Assembly: GCF_943371865.1 (NCBI RefSeq)
Contig: NZ_CALRWL010000024.1
Coordinates: forward strand, 1-64,000
DNA from: Azorhizobium sp943371865
Lineage (GTDB): Bacteria > Pseudomonadota > Alphaproteobacteria > Rhizobiales > Xanthobacteraceae
Length of the DNA: 64,000 bases
Reading direction: 5' to 3'
Below the pieces are notes generated by a model. The model worked only from the letters and a program-made list of their open reading frames with translations. It made no database searches and was not told the origin of the DNA. Of the stretch, positions 52,349 to 61,134 are shown piece after piece; the first letter of the stretch is position 1; each line of letters starts with the position of its first letter. A program made the position numbers and the translations under genes.

Positions 52349-53145
52349 CCCGCGGCCTCGCCATCCTGTTCGCCTGGACCATGGCCCTGGGCGCGGCCCT
52401 GTTCCTGCTGGCGCCGCTGATCGTCATCGCCGCCGCCTCGTTCTCGCCGACGCCGGTGTTCGATCTGCCGGTGGGCGGGGCCTCGCTGCGCTGGTACGGC
52501 CGCATCGGCCAGATGGACGGCTTCTGGCCGGCGCTGGGACTGTCGTTGCAGATCGCCGCCCTCTCCACCGCCATCGCTCTGGTGCTGGGCACGCTGGCCG
52601 CCATCGCCATCACGCAAGGGCGGCTGCCGGGGTCCGAGGCCATCGGCACGGTGCTGGTCTCGCCCTTGATGATGCCCGGCCTCGTGCTCGGCATCGCTCT
52701 CCTGCAATACTACCGCGCCATCGGCTTCTCGGCCGCCTGGAGCGGGCTGCTGCTGGCGCATTTGGTGGTGACCCTGCCCTATGTGGCCCGCACCATGATC
52801 GCCGGCCTGTCGCGCTTCGACTTCACCTTGGTGGAAGCCGCACGAACCTTGGGCTGCACCTATCCCGGCGCCATCCTCAAGGCGATGGTGCCGGCGCTGG
52901 CCCCCTCATTCCTCACCGCGGGGTTGTTCTCCTTCCTCGCCTCCTTCGACAACTATCCAGTGTCGATCTTCCTGACCGACGTGCGGACCAAGACCCTGCC
53001 GATCAAGATGCTGCAATATATCGAAGAAGCTCCCGACCCGACGCTCGCCGCCCTCTCCACTTTGATCCTGGGGGCGACCGTCATCCTCCTGGTGGCCAGC
53101 GACCGCATGGTCGGCCTGCACCGCATGGCGGGGACCGGCCAATGA
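52345..53145 (+). CDS. ABC transporter permease, PotC type
   Basis: A 266-aa inner-membrane permease. The first helix is LFAWTMALGAALFLLAPLIVIAAASF, followed by the LRWYGRI segment typical of PotC. The EAA loop is VEAARTLGCTYPGAILKAMVPALAPSFLTAG. It forms a heterodimer with the PotB-type subunit. Its stop overlaps the start of the deacetylase-like gene by 4 bases, tying that enzyme to the transporter. Confidence 0.92.
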   Translation: MTRGLAILFAWTMALGAALFLLAPLIVIAAASFSPTPVFDLPVGGASLRWYGRIGQMDGFWPALGLSLQIAALSTAIALVLGTLAAIAITQGRLPGSEAIGTVLVSPLMMPGLVLGIALLQYYRAIGFSAAWSGLLLAHLVVTLPYVARTMIAGLSRFDFTLVEAARTLGCTYPGAILKAMVPALAPSFLTAGLFSFLASFDNYPVSIFLTDVRTKTLPIKMLQYIEEAPDPTLAALSTLILGATVILLVASDRMVGLHRMAGTGQ

Positions 53146-54071
53146 CCCCCGTTCTGCTCAAGCCCACCCTCCCCGCCTCCGGCCGCGATCTCGTGGGCTA
53201 CGCCGGCGCTCCGCCCGACCCAAAGTGGCCGGGGGGCGCGAAAATCGCGGTGTCGCTTGTGGTGAATTTCGAGGAAGGTGCCGAATTTTCCGTGTCGGAA
53301 GGCGATGCGACAAACGAGGGAATCTACGAAGTCGACCATCGCCTGGACGGGCCAGACCCTTGTATCGAAAGCCATTTCGACTACGGCACCAGAGCCGCCT
53401 GGTGGCGGGTGATGGATTTGTTGGATGCACACGGTGTAAAGGTCACCGTCAGCGCCTGCGGCCGCGCCGTGGAGCGCTCGCCGGATCTGGCCCGCGATGC
53501 CATTGCCCGCGGCCATGAAATCGCCGCCCATGGCTGGCGCTGGGAAAGCCATGCGGGCCTGGACGAAGCCACCGAGCGGGCCCGCATCGCCCGCACCGTG
53601 GAGGCCATCACCCGCGCCACCGGCCAGCGGCCGGTGGGCTGGCACACCCGCTCAGCCTCCTCGCCCAACACCCGCCGCCTCTTGGTGGAGGAAGGCGGCT
53701 TTCTCTATGACAGCGACGCCTATAATGACGACCTGCCCTACTTCCTCCCCATAGCCGGGCGGCGGCATCTGATCCTGCCTTATGCCTTTGATACCAACGA
53801 CATGCACTTCCAGCACACCCAGCGCTTCAGCGGCTCGGATTTCGCCGATTATGTGCTGGATGCGTTCGACTGGCTGGTGCGCGAAGGCGAGCGGGCGCCG
53901 AAGATGATGTCGGTGGGCCTGCACCTGCGCATGATCGGCCGCCCCGGCCGCATGGCGGCGCTGGAGCGGATCCTCACCCACATGACCGGCTCCGGCGTCG
54001 CCTGGATCGCCCCGCGCGCCGCCATCGCCCGCCACTGGCTGGAGCGGTTCCCGGAAGGGGGCTCCCGCTAA
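53142..54071 (+). CDS. PuuE-like polysaccharide deacetylase-family hydrolase
   Basis: A 309-aa NodB-fold protein most like PuuE allantoinases. Marks are VVNFEEGAEFSVSEGD near residue 45, FDYGTRAAWWRVMDLL, EIAAHGWRWESH and SPNTRRLLVEEGGFLYDSDAYNDDLPYF, all close to the PuuE pattern. PuuE opens the hydantoin ring of allantoin without the dinuclear metal site of classical allantoinase. Being last in a transporter operon, it probably hydrolyses the imported ligand; a ureide such as allantoin is a fair guess but unproven. The first third of the gene (about 53230-53460) has lower GC than the rest. Confidence 0.82.
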   Translation: MTPVLLKPTLPASGRDLVGYAGAPPDPKWPGGAKIAVSLVVNFEEGAEFSVSEGDATNEGIYEVDHRLDGPDPCIESHFDYGTRAAWWRVMDLLDAHGVKVTVSACGRAVERSPDLARDAIARGHEIAAHGWRWESHAGLDEATERARIARTVEAITRATGQRPVGWHTRSASSPNTRRLLVEEGGFLYDSDAYNDDLPYFLPIAGRRHLILPYAFDTNDMHFQHTQRFSGSDFADYVLDAFDWLVREGERAPKMMSVGLHLRMIGRPGRMAALERILTHMTGSGVAWIAPRAAIARHWLERFPEGGSR

Positions 54072-54113
54072 GTCCCTGGCGCCGCCCGCCCAAGCGGACG
54101 GAGCCGGACGACC

Positions 54114-55283
54114 TCACACCTTCTGCGCCAGCGCCAGCAGAGCTTCGTCCCGCCCGCGCGGGGCGATCATCGACAGGCCCACCGGGCAACCATCCAGTGT
54201 ACCCAAGGGCATGGAAACCTGCGGCAGGCCCGCATGGCCGGCGGGGCACAGCAGTTCCAGCGCGCGGGCGCGGAAGGCATCCAGTTCCGCCTCAGGGGTC
54301 GCCCGCAGCGGCGCGATGCCGGGGCCGGTGGGCAGCACCAGCAGGCCGTCGTCCCCCAGCAGATCATCCATGCGGGCGCGGATCTCCGCGCGCAGAGCCA
54401 GCGCCGCCTTCACTTCCTCCGGATCGAGGCGGGAGGCGGCGGCGAAGCGCTCGCGCACGCCGGGGCCGAACTCCGGCTTCACCGCCTCCACCCAGGCGCC
54501 ATGGGCGGCCCAGGCTTCCGCCGACTGGATCAGCCGGAACGCATTGCGCCACGGCCCCAGTCCGCCGGGCGCCACGGTGACATGCTGCGCCTCGCCATAG
54601 AGGGCGCGCACCCGCGCCAGCCCATCCGCCAAAGCCGCGCCCACGGCGGGGCCGGCGGCGGCGAACATGTCGTCGGCGATCAGCACCCGCGCGGGGGCCG
54701 GGGCCTCCGGGGCCGGGCCGAGCAAGACCGCGCCCACGGCGGCGAACAGGGCCGGATCGCGGGCGAACCAGCCGACGCTGTCATAGCTCGGCGCCAGCGG
54801 CACGGCGCCGGAAATGGCGATGCGGCCATGGGTGGGGCGGATGCCCAGCACGCCGCAATAGCTCGCCGGCAGCCGCACCGAGCCGCCAGTGTCAGAGCCG
54901 ATGGCGAACTCGACCAGCCCGCCCGCCACCGCCGCCGCCGAACCGGACGAGGAGCCGCCGGGAATGCGCCCCGGCGCCGCCGGATTGATGGGCGTGCCGT
55001 AATGATGGTTCTCGCCATTGAGGCTCCAGGCCATCTCGTCGGTGTGGGTCTTGCCCACCAGATGGGCGCCCGCATCCAGCAGCAGATCCACCACCGGCGC
55101 GCTCTCGGTGGGCACCGGATGGCTCGCCAGCCAATGCGGACTGCCGGCGGCGGTGGGCACGCCGGCCAGATCGAAAAAGTCCTTCAGCGCGAAGGTGCGC
55201 CCGGCCAGGGGGCCGTCGGTGCGGCGCTGGATGTCCACCTGCCCGTGGGCGACGAAGGCGTTGAGCGGATCATGCAAGGTCAT
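54114..55283 (-). CDS. Amidase-signature family amidase
   Basis: A 389-aa amidase-signature enzyme with the Ser-cisSer-Lys triad visible: Lys34 in FALKDFFDLAG, cis-Ser in RIPGGSSSGSAAAVA (about 107-120) and nucleophile Ser135 in GSDTGGSVRLPA. It hydrolyses an amide to acid and ammonia. It is somewhat short for the family (often 450 or more). The start at 55283 overlaps the stop of the amidohydrolase gene by one base (TGATG). As last gene of the liv-type operon it probably acts after the amidohydrolase. Confidence 0.92.
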   Translation of the reverse strand: MTLHDPLNAFVAHGQVDIQRRTDGPLAGRTFALKDFFDLAGVPTAAGSPHWLASHPVPTESAPVVDLLLDAGAHLVGKTHTDEMAWSLNGENHHYGTPINPAAPGRIPGGSSSGSAAAVAGGLVEFAIGSDTGGSVRLPASYCGVLGIRPTHGRIAISGAVPLAPSYDSVGWFARDPALFAAVGAVLLGPAPEAPAPARVLIADDMFAAAGPAVGAALADGLARVRALYGEAQHVTVAPGGLGPWRNAFRLIQSAEAWAAHGAWVEAVKPEFGPGVRERFAAASRLDPEEVKAALALRAEIRARMDDLLGDDGLLVLPTGPGIAPLRATPEAELDAFRARALELLCPAGHAGLPQVSMPLGTLDGCPVGLSMIAPRGRDEALLALAQKV

Positions 55284-56530
55284 CAGGCAACGCTCTCCAA
55301 AGCGGGAACATGCAGGTGGGCGGCAGGACGGGTGAAGGTGCGCCGGCCGGCCTTGAGGCCGAACAGCGGCGGCGCCAGTTCCGACACCGCCTCGGCGCGG
55401 GTCGTGCAATCCAGCACCACCATGTCGGCCGGGACGCCCTCCCGAATGCCGTAGTCGGCCAGATTGAGCAACCGCGCAGAAGAGGATGTCACCATGTCGA
55501 GACAGGTGGCCATGCCCGCCGGCGTGCCCACCTGGGCCACATTGGCATAGAGATTGGAGATCCGCACCAGCGAGCAATCCCCGAACGGGGTGAAGGGGTT
55601 GAGCACATTGTTGGTGGAGAGCGAGCAGGTGACGCCATGCGCCATCAGCACATGGGCCAGCGCCACCCCGCGCGGAACATTGTGGTCATACTCGCGGCCG
55701 ATGAGGAACAGATCGGTGGCCGGCAGCGCCGTCACCGCGACACCGGCCCCGGCGAGGCGCTTGGCCAGCTCCACCAGGCGGTCGTGCGGCACGGCGGAGA
55801 GCTTGGTCACATGGCCGATGGCCACCCGCCCGCTCCAGCCGGTCTCTTCCGCCAGCCGGCAGACCTCCAGCAGATCGAGGTGCGAAGGATCGAGGCCGAA
55901 ATCCAGGTGGAAGTCGATGTCCACGCCGAAGCGCTGGGCCAGCGCGAACACATGGGCGATCTGGCCGTGGCTGTCCTTGTCCATATAGGGCGCGCCGCCC
56001 ACCACATCGGCGCCCGCCTCCAGCGCCGCCACCATGACGTCCTCGCAGCCGGGATCATCCAGCAGGCCCTCCTGCGGGAACACGCACAGCTTCAGGTCGA
56101 TGGCCCAGGCATAGTCTTTCTTGAGCTGCTTCAGCGCATGGATGGAGGTGAGGCCGATGCGCGGGTCCACCTCCACATGGGTGCGCATGCGCTGGGTGCC
56201 CTGGAGGATGGCCTTCTCCAGCGTGCGCTTGCCGCGGGCATAGACGTCCTCCACCGTGAAAGCCTTCTTGGCGGCGGCCACGGCGCCGATGGCTTCCTCC
56301 AGCGTGCCCTTCTCGCAGACGCAGCGGCCCAGCAGGCAGGATTTGTCCAGATGGATGTGGGTCTCCACAAAGCCGGGCACCACCAGCCGCCCGCCCAGAT
56401 CCTCGGACGGCGCGTCCGCCTCCAGACCGACGCCGATGGCGGCGAAGCGGCCGGCGCGGATGCCGATATCCACCAAGTGTCCCTCGTTGCCGGCGATGCG
56501 GGCATTGCGGAAGATGTGGTCGAGACTCAT
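55283..56530 (-). CDS. Cytosine deaminase-like amidohydrolase
   Basis: A 415-aa metal-dependent amidohydrolase (CodA/AtzC-like branch). The metal motif is FVETHIHLDKS (His58, His60), with FHLDFGLDPSHLDLLE and AIGHVTKLS carrying further His ligands. In CodA the metal-binding Asp lies in a GHDDVFDPWYPLG stretch. The equivalent here is STNNVLNPFTPFGD, where Asn replaces both Asp residues, so the metal site or chemistry may differ. It is co-transcribed with a branched-chain-type importer and an amidase. Likely role: hydrolysis or deamination of an imported cyclic C-N compound. Confidence 0.87.
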   Translation of the reverse strand: MSLDHIFRNARIAGNEGHLVDIGIRAGRFAAIGVGLEADAPSEDLGGRLVVPGFVETHIHLDKSCLLGRCVCEKGTLEEAIGAVAAAKKAFTVEDVYARGKRTLEKAILQGTQRMRTHVEVDPRIGLTSIHALKQLKKDYAWAIDLKLCVFPQEGLLDDPGCEDVMVAALEAGADVVGGAPYMDKDSHGQIAHVFALAQRFGVDIDFHLDFGLDPSHLDLLEVCRLAEETGWSGRVAIGHVTKLSAVPHDRLVELAKRLAGAGVAVTALPATDLFLIGREYDHNVPRGVALAHVLMAHGVTCSLSTNNVLNPFTPFGDCSLVRISNLYANVAQVGTPAGMATCLDMVTSSSARLLNLADYGIREGVPADMVVLDCTTRAEAVSELAPPLFGLKAGRRTFTRPAAHLHVPALESVA

Positions 56531-56582
56531 AGCCTACGCTCCGAAAAGATGGGATCACGCGCCGAAAAGGGCGAGGCCGGCC

Positions 56583-59024
56583 TCACGCCGCGCCGGCCTT
56601 GGCCCCGAGATAGGCCGCTTCCAGATCCGCATCGCCGGCCAGCAGCGCGGCGCTGCCCGCCTTCACGATGCGGCCCTGCTCCAGCACATAGGCGCGGTCG
56701 GCGACCGTGAGGGCGAGCGCCGCCATCTGGTCCACCAGCAGCAGGGTCACGCCCTCCTCCCGCAGGTCGGCGAGGATGTCGAACAGTTCGCCGATGATGG
56801 CCGGGGCCAGCCCGAGCGAGGGCTCGTCCAGCAGCAGGATCTTGGGCCGGGCCATCAGGCCGCGCGCCACCGCCAGCATCTGCTGCTCGCCGCCGGAGAG
56901 CAGCCCGGCCCGCTGGCCGAGGCGCTCGCGCAGGCGCGGGAAGCGCACCAGCAGGGCCTCGAAATCCGCCGCCACCTCCGCAGGATCGGCCGCGCCGCGG
57001 GCATGGGCGCCCAGCAGCAGATTGTCCCGCACCGACAGTTCGGGAAACACCTGCCGCCCCTCCGGCACCAGCGCCAGGCCCTTGCGGGCGATCTGGTGCG
57101 CGGCCAGCGCCGCCACCGGCGTATCCGCAAGCACCACATCGCCGGTGATGGGCCGCAACAATCCAGCGATGGCCTTCATGGCCGTAGACTTGCCGGCGCC
57201 ATTGGCCCCCAGCAGCGCCACGCATTCGCCGGGCCGCACCTCCAGATTGACCCCGTCCAGTACCGGCGCGGCACCATAACCGGCGGTGAGACCGAGCGCG
57301 GTCAACACCGCATCGCGGCTGCCGTCCCAAGGTGCGGCGCGGCCCCGCGCCCGGCCGACATCGCCGCCCAGATAGGCCGCGATCACCGCCGGGTTGGTGC
57401 GCACCTGGGCCGGCGTGCCCTCGGCAATGGGGCGGCCGGCATCCAGCACCACCACATGGTCGGAAATGCCCATGACCAGGGTCATGTCATGCTCCACCAG
57501 CAGCACGGCGAGACCGGCATCGGCAATGCGCCGCAGCAGCAAAGCGAGCGCGTCCTTGTCGGCGCGCATCAGGCCGGCGGCGGGCTCGTCCAGCAGCAGC
57601 ACGCGCGGGCGCATGGCGAGGGCCCGGGCGATCTCCACCAGGCGGCGATCCACATGGGGCAGATCGTCGGCGGGGGCGTCGAGATCACCGCCATAGCCGA
57701 CGAAGGCCAGCAGCGCTTCGGCCTGGGACGCCTCGCCCTTCAGGGCCAGGCGCACGTTGTCCAGCACGCTGAGGGAGCCGAACAATTGGGTGGTCTGGTA
57801 GGTGCGGGCGATGCCGGCGCGGGCCACCTGATAGGCGGGCGCCCCGGCCAGTTCGCCCTCCAGCCGGATCGAGCCGGCATCGGGGCGGTAGAAGCCGCCG
57901 ATCATGTTCAGGACCGTGGTCTTGCCGGCGCCATTGGGGCCGATCAGGCTGGTCACCGCCCCCGGCTGGGCGGTGAAGCTGACGCCCTGCGCCGCCTTCA
58001 CGCCGCCGAAGGTGATGGCGAGATCGCGCACCACCAGCGGCAGCGGCGCCCCCTGCGGCGTCAGAACGGCGGGCGTGGTGGAGGCGACCAGACGCACCCG
58101 GCGGCGCGCCACCAGCCGCAGCACCTCGCCGACGATGCCGCGCGGCGCCAGCCACAGCACCGCCAGCAGTAAGCCACCGAACAGCAGCAGGCGATATTCG
58201 GCGAAGTCCGAGAGCATTTCCGGCAGGCCCACCACCACCAGCGCCCCCACCACCGGCCCCAGCACGGTGCCCGCCCCGCCCACCACCACGGCGAACAGGA
58301 ACAGGATGGACTGCGAGAACGGGAACGAGCCGGGCGAGATGAACATCATCAGCGGCGCGAACAGCGCCCCCGCCAGCCCAGCCAGGGCCGCCGAGAGCAC
58401 GAAGGCCAAGGTCTTCAGCACCACGGGGTTGAGGCCCACGGATTGCGCCGCCACCTCGCTGTCGCGCACCGCCCGCATGGCGCGGCCCAGCCCACTCATG
58501 GACAGGGCCAGAAACCCCAGCAGCGCCACCGTCGCCAGGGCCACGCACAGCACCGCCATCTCGCGTTCGGCGAACATCACCCCCGCCACCGGCGGCGGCA
58601 GGATGCCCATGAGGCCGTTGGCGCCGCCGGTCACCGCGCGCCATTCGATCAGCCCATGCTCGACGATGAAGGCAAAGGCGATGGTGACCATGGCCAGATA
58701 TGGCCCCTTCACCCTCAAGGCGGGCAGTGCCAGCAGCAGCCCCACGGCGCCTGCCACCAGGGCCGCCGCCGGCAGCGCCAGGGCGAAGCCCGCGCCCTTC
58801 AAAATGGCGATGCCGCTCACATAAGCGCCGATGGCATAGAAGCCCACATGGCCGAGCGAGACCTGCCCGGTGAGGCCCAGCAGGATGTTGAGGCCGATGC
58901 CCACCAAAGCGGTCAGCGCCACCAAGGCGATCACAAACGAGGTATAGCTCTCGCCCCACCAGGCCAGGGCCATGGCGGCGGCGGCGCCCAGCAGGATGGC
59001 AAGCGCCAGAATGAGCGGGCGCAA
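56583..59024 (-). CDS. Fused branched-chain amino acid-type ABC permease and two ATPases (LivM-LivG-LivF)
   Basis: An 813-aa single protein uniting three usual subunits. Residues 1-310 or so are a LivM-type permease (LNILLGLTGQVSLGHVGFYAIGAY, AMRAVRDSEVAAQSVGLN). About 325-570 is a LivG-type ATPase with Walker A GPNGAGKTT near 363, Walker B LLLDEPAAGL near 473 and H-loop VEHDM. About 585-813 is a LivF-type ATPase with GANGAGKST near 604, signature LSGGEQQ near 707 and LLLDEPSLGLAP. In the LivG part the signature is degenerate (LPHVDRRL where LSxGExRR is usual, near 454). There is no stop or frameshift across the junctions. livH-type and binding-protein genes precede it. Confidence 0.92.
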   Translation of the reverse strand: MRPLILALAILLGAAAAMALAWWGESYTSFVIALVALTALVGIGLNILLGLTGQVSLGHVGFYAIGAYVSGIAILKGAGFALALPAAALVAGAVGLLLALPALRVKGPYLAMVTIAFAFIVEHGLIEWRAVTGGANGLMGILPPPVAGVMFAEREMAVLCVALATVALLGFLALSMSGLGRAMRAVRDSEVAAQSVGLNPVVLKTLAFVLSAALAGLAGALFAPLMMFISPGSFPFSQSILFLFAVVVGGAGTVLGPVVGALVVVGLPEMLSDFAEYRLLLFGGLLLAVLWLAPRGIVGEVLRLVARRRVRLVASTTPAVLTPQGAPLPLVVRDLAITFGGVKAAQGVSFTAQPGAVTSLIGPNGAGKTTVLNMIGGFYRPDAGSIRLEGELAGAPAYQVARAGIARTYQTTQLFGSLSVLDNVRLALKGEASQAEALLAFVGYGGDLDAPADDLPHVDRRLVEIARALAMRPRVLLLDEPAAGLMRADKDALALLLRRIADAGLAVLLVEHDMTLVMGISDHVVVLDAGRPIAEGTPAQVRTNPAVIAAYLGGDVGRARGRAAPWDGSRDAVLTALGLTAGYGAAPVLDGVNLEVRPGECVALLGANGAGKSTAMKAIAGLLRPITGDVVLADTPVAALAAHQIARKGLALVPEGRQVFPELSVRDNLLLGAHARGAADPAEVAADFEALLVRFPRLRERLGQRAGLLSGGEQQMLAVARGLMARPKILLLDEPSLGLAPAIIGELFDILADLREEGVTLLLVDQMAALALTVADRAYVLEQGRIVKAGSAALLAGDADLEAAYLGAKAGAA

Positions 59025-59028
59025 GGCT

Positions 59029-59901
59029 TTAGACCTTCTTCACGGCGGCGCGGCCGAACAGGCCGTCCGGCACCAAAGCCAAAGCGGCGATCACCGCCAG
59101 GAACACCAGGATCTGGGTGTAAGAGGAGCCCAGGGCGCTGGTGATCAGGGCTTCAACGAGCCCATAGGCGAAGCCCGCCAGCATGATGCCCGAGGCCGAG
59201 CCCATGCCGCCCAGGATGGCGACCGCGAAGGCCTTGATGCCAAACATCAATCCCATGTCCGAGGACACCGACAGCAGGGGCGCGATCAGCAGGCCGGCGA
59301 TGCCCGCCAGCACCGAGGAGGCGGCGAAGGCCAGAGCCACCGCCCGCTGCACGTCGATGCCCATCAGCGAAGCGGCGGTGGGGTTCTGCACCACCGCCAG
59401 CAAAGCCTTGCCAGCGCTGGTTTTGCGCAGAAGCAGATGGAGCCCGAGGGCGATCGCGATGCCCACTACCGGGATCACCAATTGCAGCGGATAGACCCCG
59501 GCGCCGAACAGATCCACCGGCTTCTGCGCCAGCACGGAGGGCAAGGAGCGGGGCTCCTTGCCGAAGGTGAACATCACCGCATTGTCCAGCACGATGCCGC
59601 CGGCAACGGTGGCCATCAGCCAGGCGCTGGAACCCTTGGAAACAAAAGGCCGGACCAGCGCCCGCTCCACCACCAGGCCGGACAGGCCGCACAGAATGAG
59701 GGCGAGCAGAACCGCCACCGGCAGGGGCAGACCGAGGGTCACCCAGAGGGTGTAGCCGAGCACGGCACCGAGCATGACGGACGAACCTTGCGCGAAGTTC
59801 ACCGAATGGGACACCGTGTATGTGACGTGATAGCCGAGCGCGATCAGTCCATACATACTGCCCAGGCTCAGCCCCGAGACGATGGCGGACAGGATCAGCA
59901 C
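59029..59901 (-). CDS. Branched-chain amino acid-type ABC transporter permease (LivH type)
   Basis: A 290-aa membrane permease with about eight hydrophobic helices. The N-terminal SAIVSGLSLGSMYGLIALGYHVTYTVSHSVNFAQGSSVMLGAVLGY segment and the later QNPTAASLMGIDVQRAVALAFAASSVLAGIAG are LivH hallmarks. It pairs with the permease part of the fused protein, which starts 4 bp after its stop. It is preceded by the binding-protein gene at 30 bp. Confidence 0.93.
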   Translation of the reverse strand: MLILSAIVSGLSLGSMYGLIALGYHVTYTVSHSVNFAQGSSVMLGAVLGYTLWVTLGLPLPVAVLLALILCGLSGLVVERALVRPFVSKGSSAWLMATVAGGIVLDNAVMFTFGKEPRSLPSVLAQKPVDLFGAGVYPLQLVIPVVGIAIALGLHLLLRKTSAGKALLAVVQNPTAASLMGIDVQRAVALAFAASSVLAGIAGLLIAPLLSVSSDMGLMFGIKAFAVAILGGMGSASGIMLAGFAYGLVEALITSALGSSYTQILVFLAVIAALALVPDGLFGRAAVKKV

Positions 59902-59931
59902 GGCATCCCCCTCGGCCTCACACCCCGCGCC

Positions 59932-61134
59932 TCAGTTGCCCACCGGCACGATCTCGGCGCCCTTGAAGTGGGTGAAGATATAGTCGCCCTTGCCCAGCGC
60001 ATCGTTGTTGCCGAGGGTGAACGGCTTGTCATAGGTCTTGATCAGCCCGACATAGGGCCCGATCTCGTAGAAGGCCTTGCGCAGGGCCGGGCCGTCGGTG
60101 GTGCCGGCCTTGGCGATGGCCAGCGCCAAGAGGTTCATGGCGTCATAGGCATTGGCGATGCCCACGGCCGGGGTCACGTCCGCCAGGGTCTTGATCTCGG
60201 GATATCTGGCCTTCAGCGCCGCCAGAACGGTCTCGCCCTTGGGGGAGAGCTTGCCGGAGAAGGAATAGGTCTGGACCATGTCCACCTTCTCCGCGCTCGG
60301 CCCGCCCAGTTCGGTGAAGCGCCCGCCGGCCGGGCCCCAGTGGGAGACCACCGGCACATTCCAGCCCATGCGGTCGAGGGATTTGACCACCTGCGCCGCC
60401 GGCTGGACATTGGCCACCAGGAAGATGGTGTCGGCGCCCGCCTCCTTCAGGCGGGTCAGCTGGGGCACCATGTCCACGTCGGCATTGTCGAACTTTTCCG
60501 CGCCGGCCACCGGCAGGCCCTTGGCGCCGGCCGCCTTCTTGAGGCCGGCCTCATTGGATTCGCCCCAGGGGTTGTTGATGAGCATCAGCCCCGGCTTCTT
60601 GGTGGCGTGGGTCTTCACGGCGAAATCGATCATCGCCTCGTCGACCAATTCGTCCACCGCCGAGACGCGGAACACATAATTCTCCTCGGCGCCGTTGCGG
60701 GTGATGGCGGTGCCCGCCGCCCACACCGCCAGGAACGGCACTTTCGAGGAATTGGCGAACGGCACGATGGCCAGGGACACCGGCGTATCGATGCCGCCGA
60801 AGAAGGCCACCACCTTTTCCTTCTGCACCAGTTCGCGGGCCGCCAGCACGCCCTTGGCCGGGTTGCTCTCGTCGTCGCGGCGCACCAGCTCGAACTTCTT
60901 GCCCAGCACGCCGCCGGTGGCGTTGATCTGGTCGATGGCCACCTGCAGGCCGCGGGTGATGGCCTCGCCGGACTTGGCCGACTGGCCGGAGAGGGCGGCC
61001 ACCAGCCCCACCTTGATGGTCTCCTGTGCGCGGGCGGGCGCGGTGAGGACCATGGCGAGGCTGAGGGCGGCCACGGCGCCGCCGATCTGGCGGGCGAGAC
61101 GCGGCAGGCGAGGCGCGGAACGGCTGATCGGCAT
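59932..61134 (-). CDS. Branched-chain amino acid-type ABC transporter substrate-binding protein
   Basis: A 400-aa periplasmic binding protein (Peripla_BP_6/LivJ fold). The signal peptide covers about residues 1-36 (LARQIGGAVAALSLAMVLTAPARAQ), then TIKVGLVAALSGQSAKSGEAITRGLQVAIDQINATGG and VAFFGGIDTPVSLAIVP. GGAGGGG precedes the ATG at 61134. It is first in the operon with the LivH-type permease, the fused LivMGF, the amidohydrolase and the amidase. This fold also binds amides, urea and aromatic or cyclic compounds, so the operon context argues against a plain leucine carrier. Confidence 0.92.
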   Translation of the reverse strand: MPISRSAPRLPRLARQIGGAVAALSLAMVLTAPARAQETIKVGLVAALSGQSAKSGEAITRGLQVAIDQINATGGVLGKKFELVRRDDESNPAKGVLAARELVQKEKVVAFFGGIDTPVSLAIVPFANSSKVPFLAVWAAGTAITRNGAEENYVFRVSAVDELVDEAMIDFAVKTHATKKPGLMLINNPWGESNEAGLKKAAGAKGLPVAGAEKFDNADVDMVPQLTRLKEAGADTIFLVANVQPAAQVVKSLDRMGWNVPVVSHWGPAGGRFTELGGPSAEKVDMVQTYSFSGKLSPKGETVLAALKARYPEIKTLADVTPAVGIANAYDAMNLLALAIAKAGTTDGPALRKAFYEIGPYVGLIKTYDKPFTLGNNDALGKGDYIFTHFKGAEIVPVGN

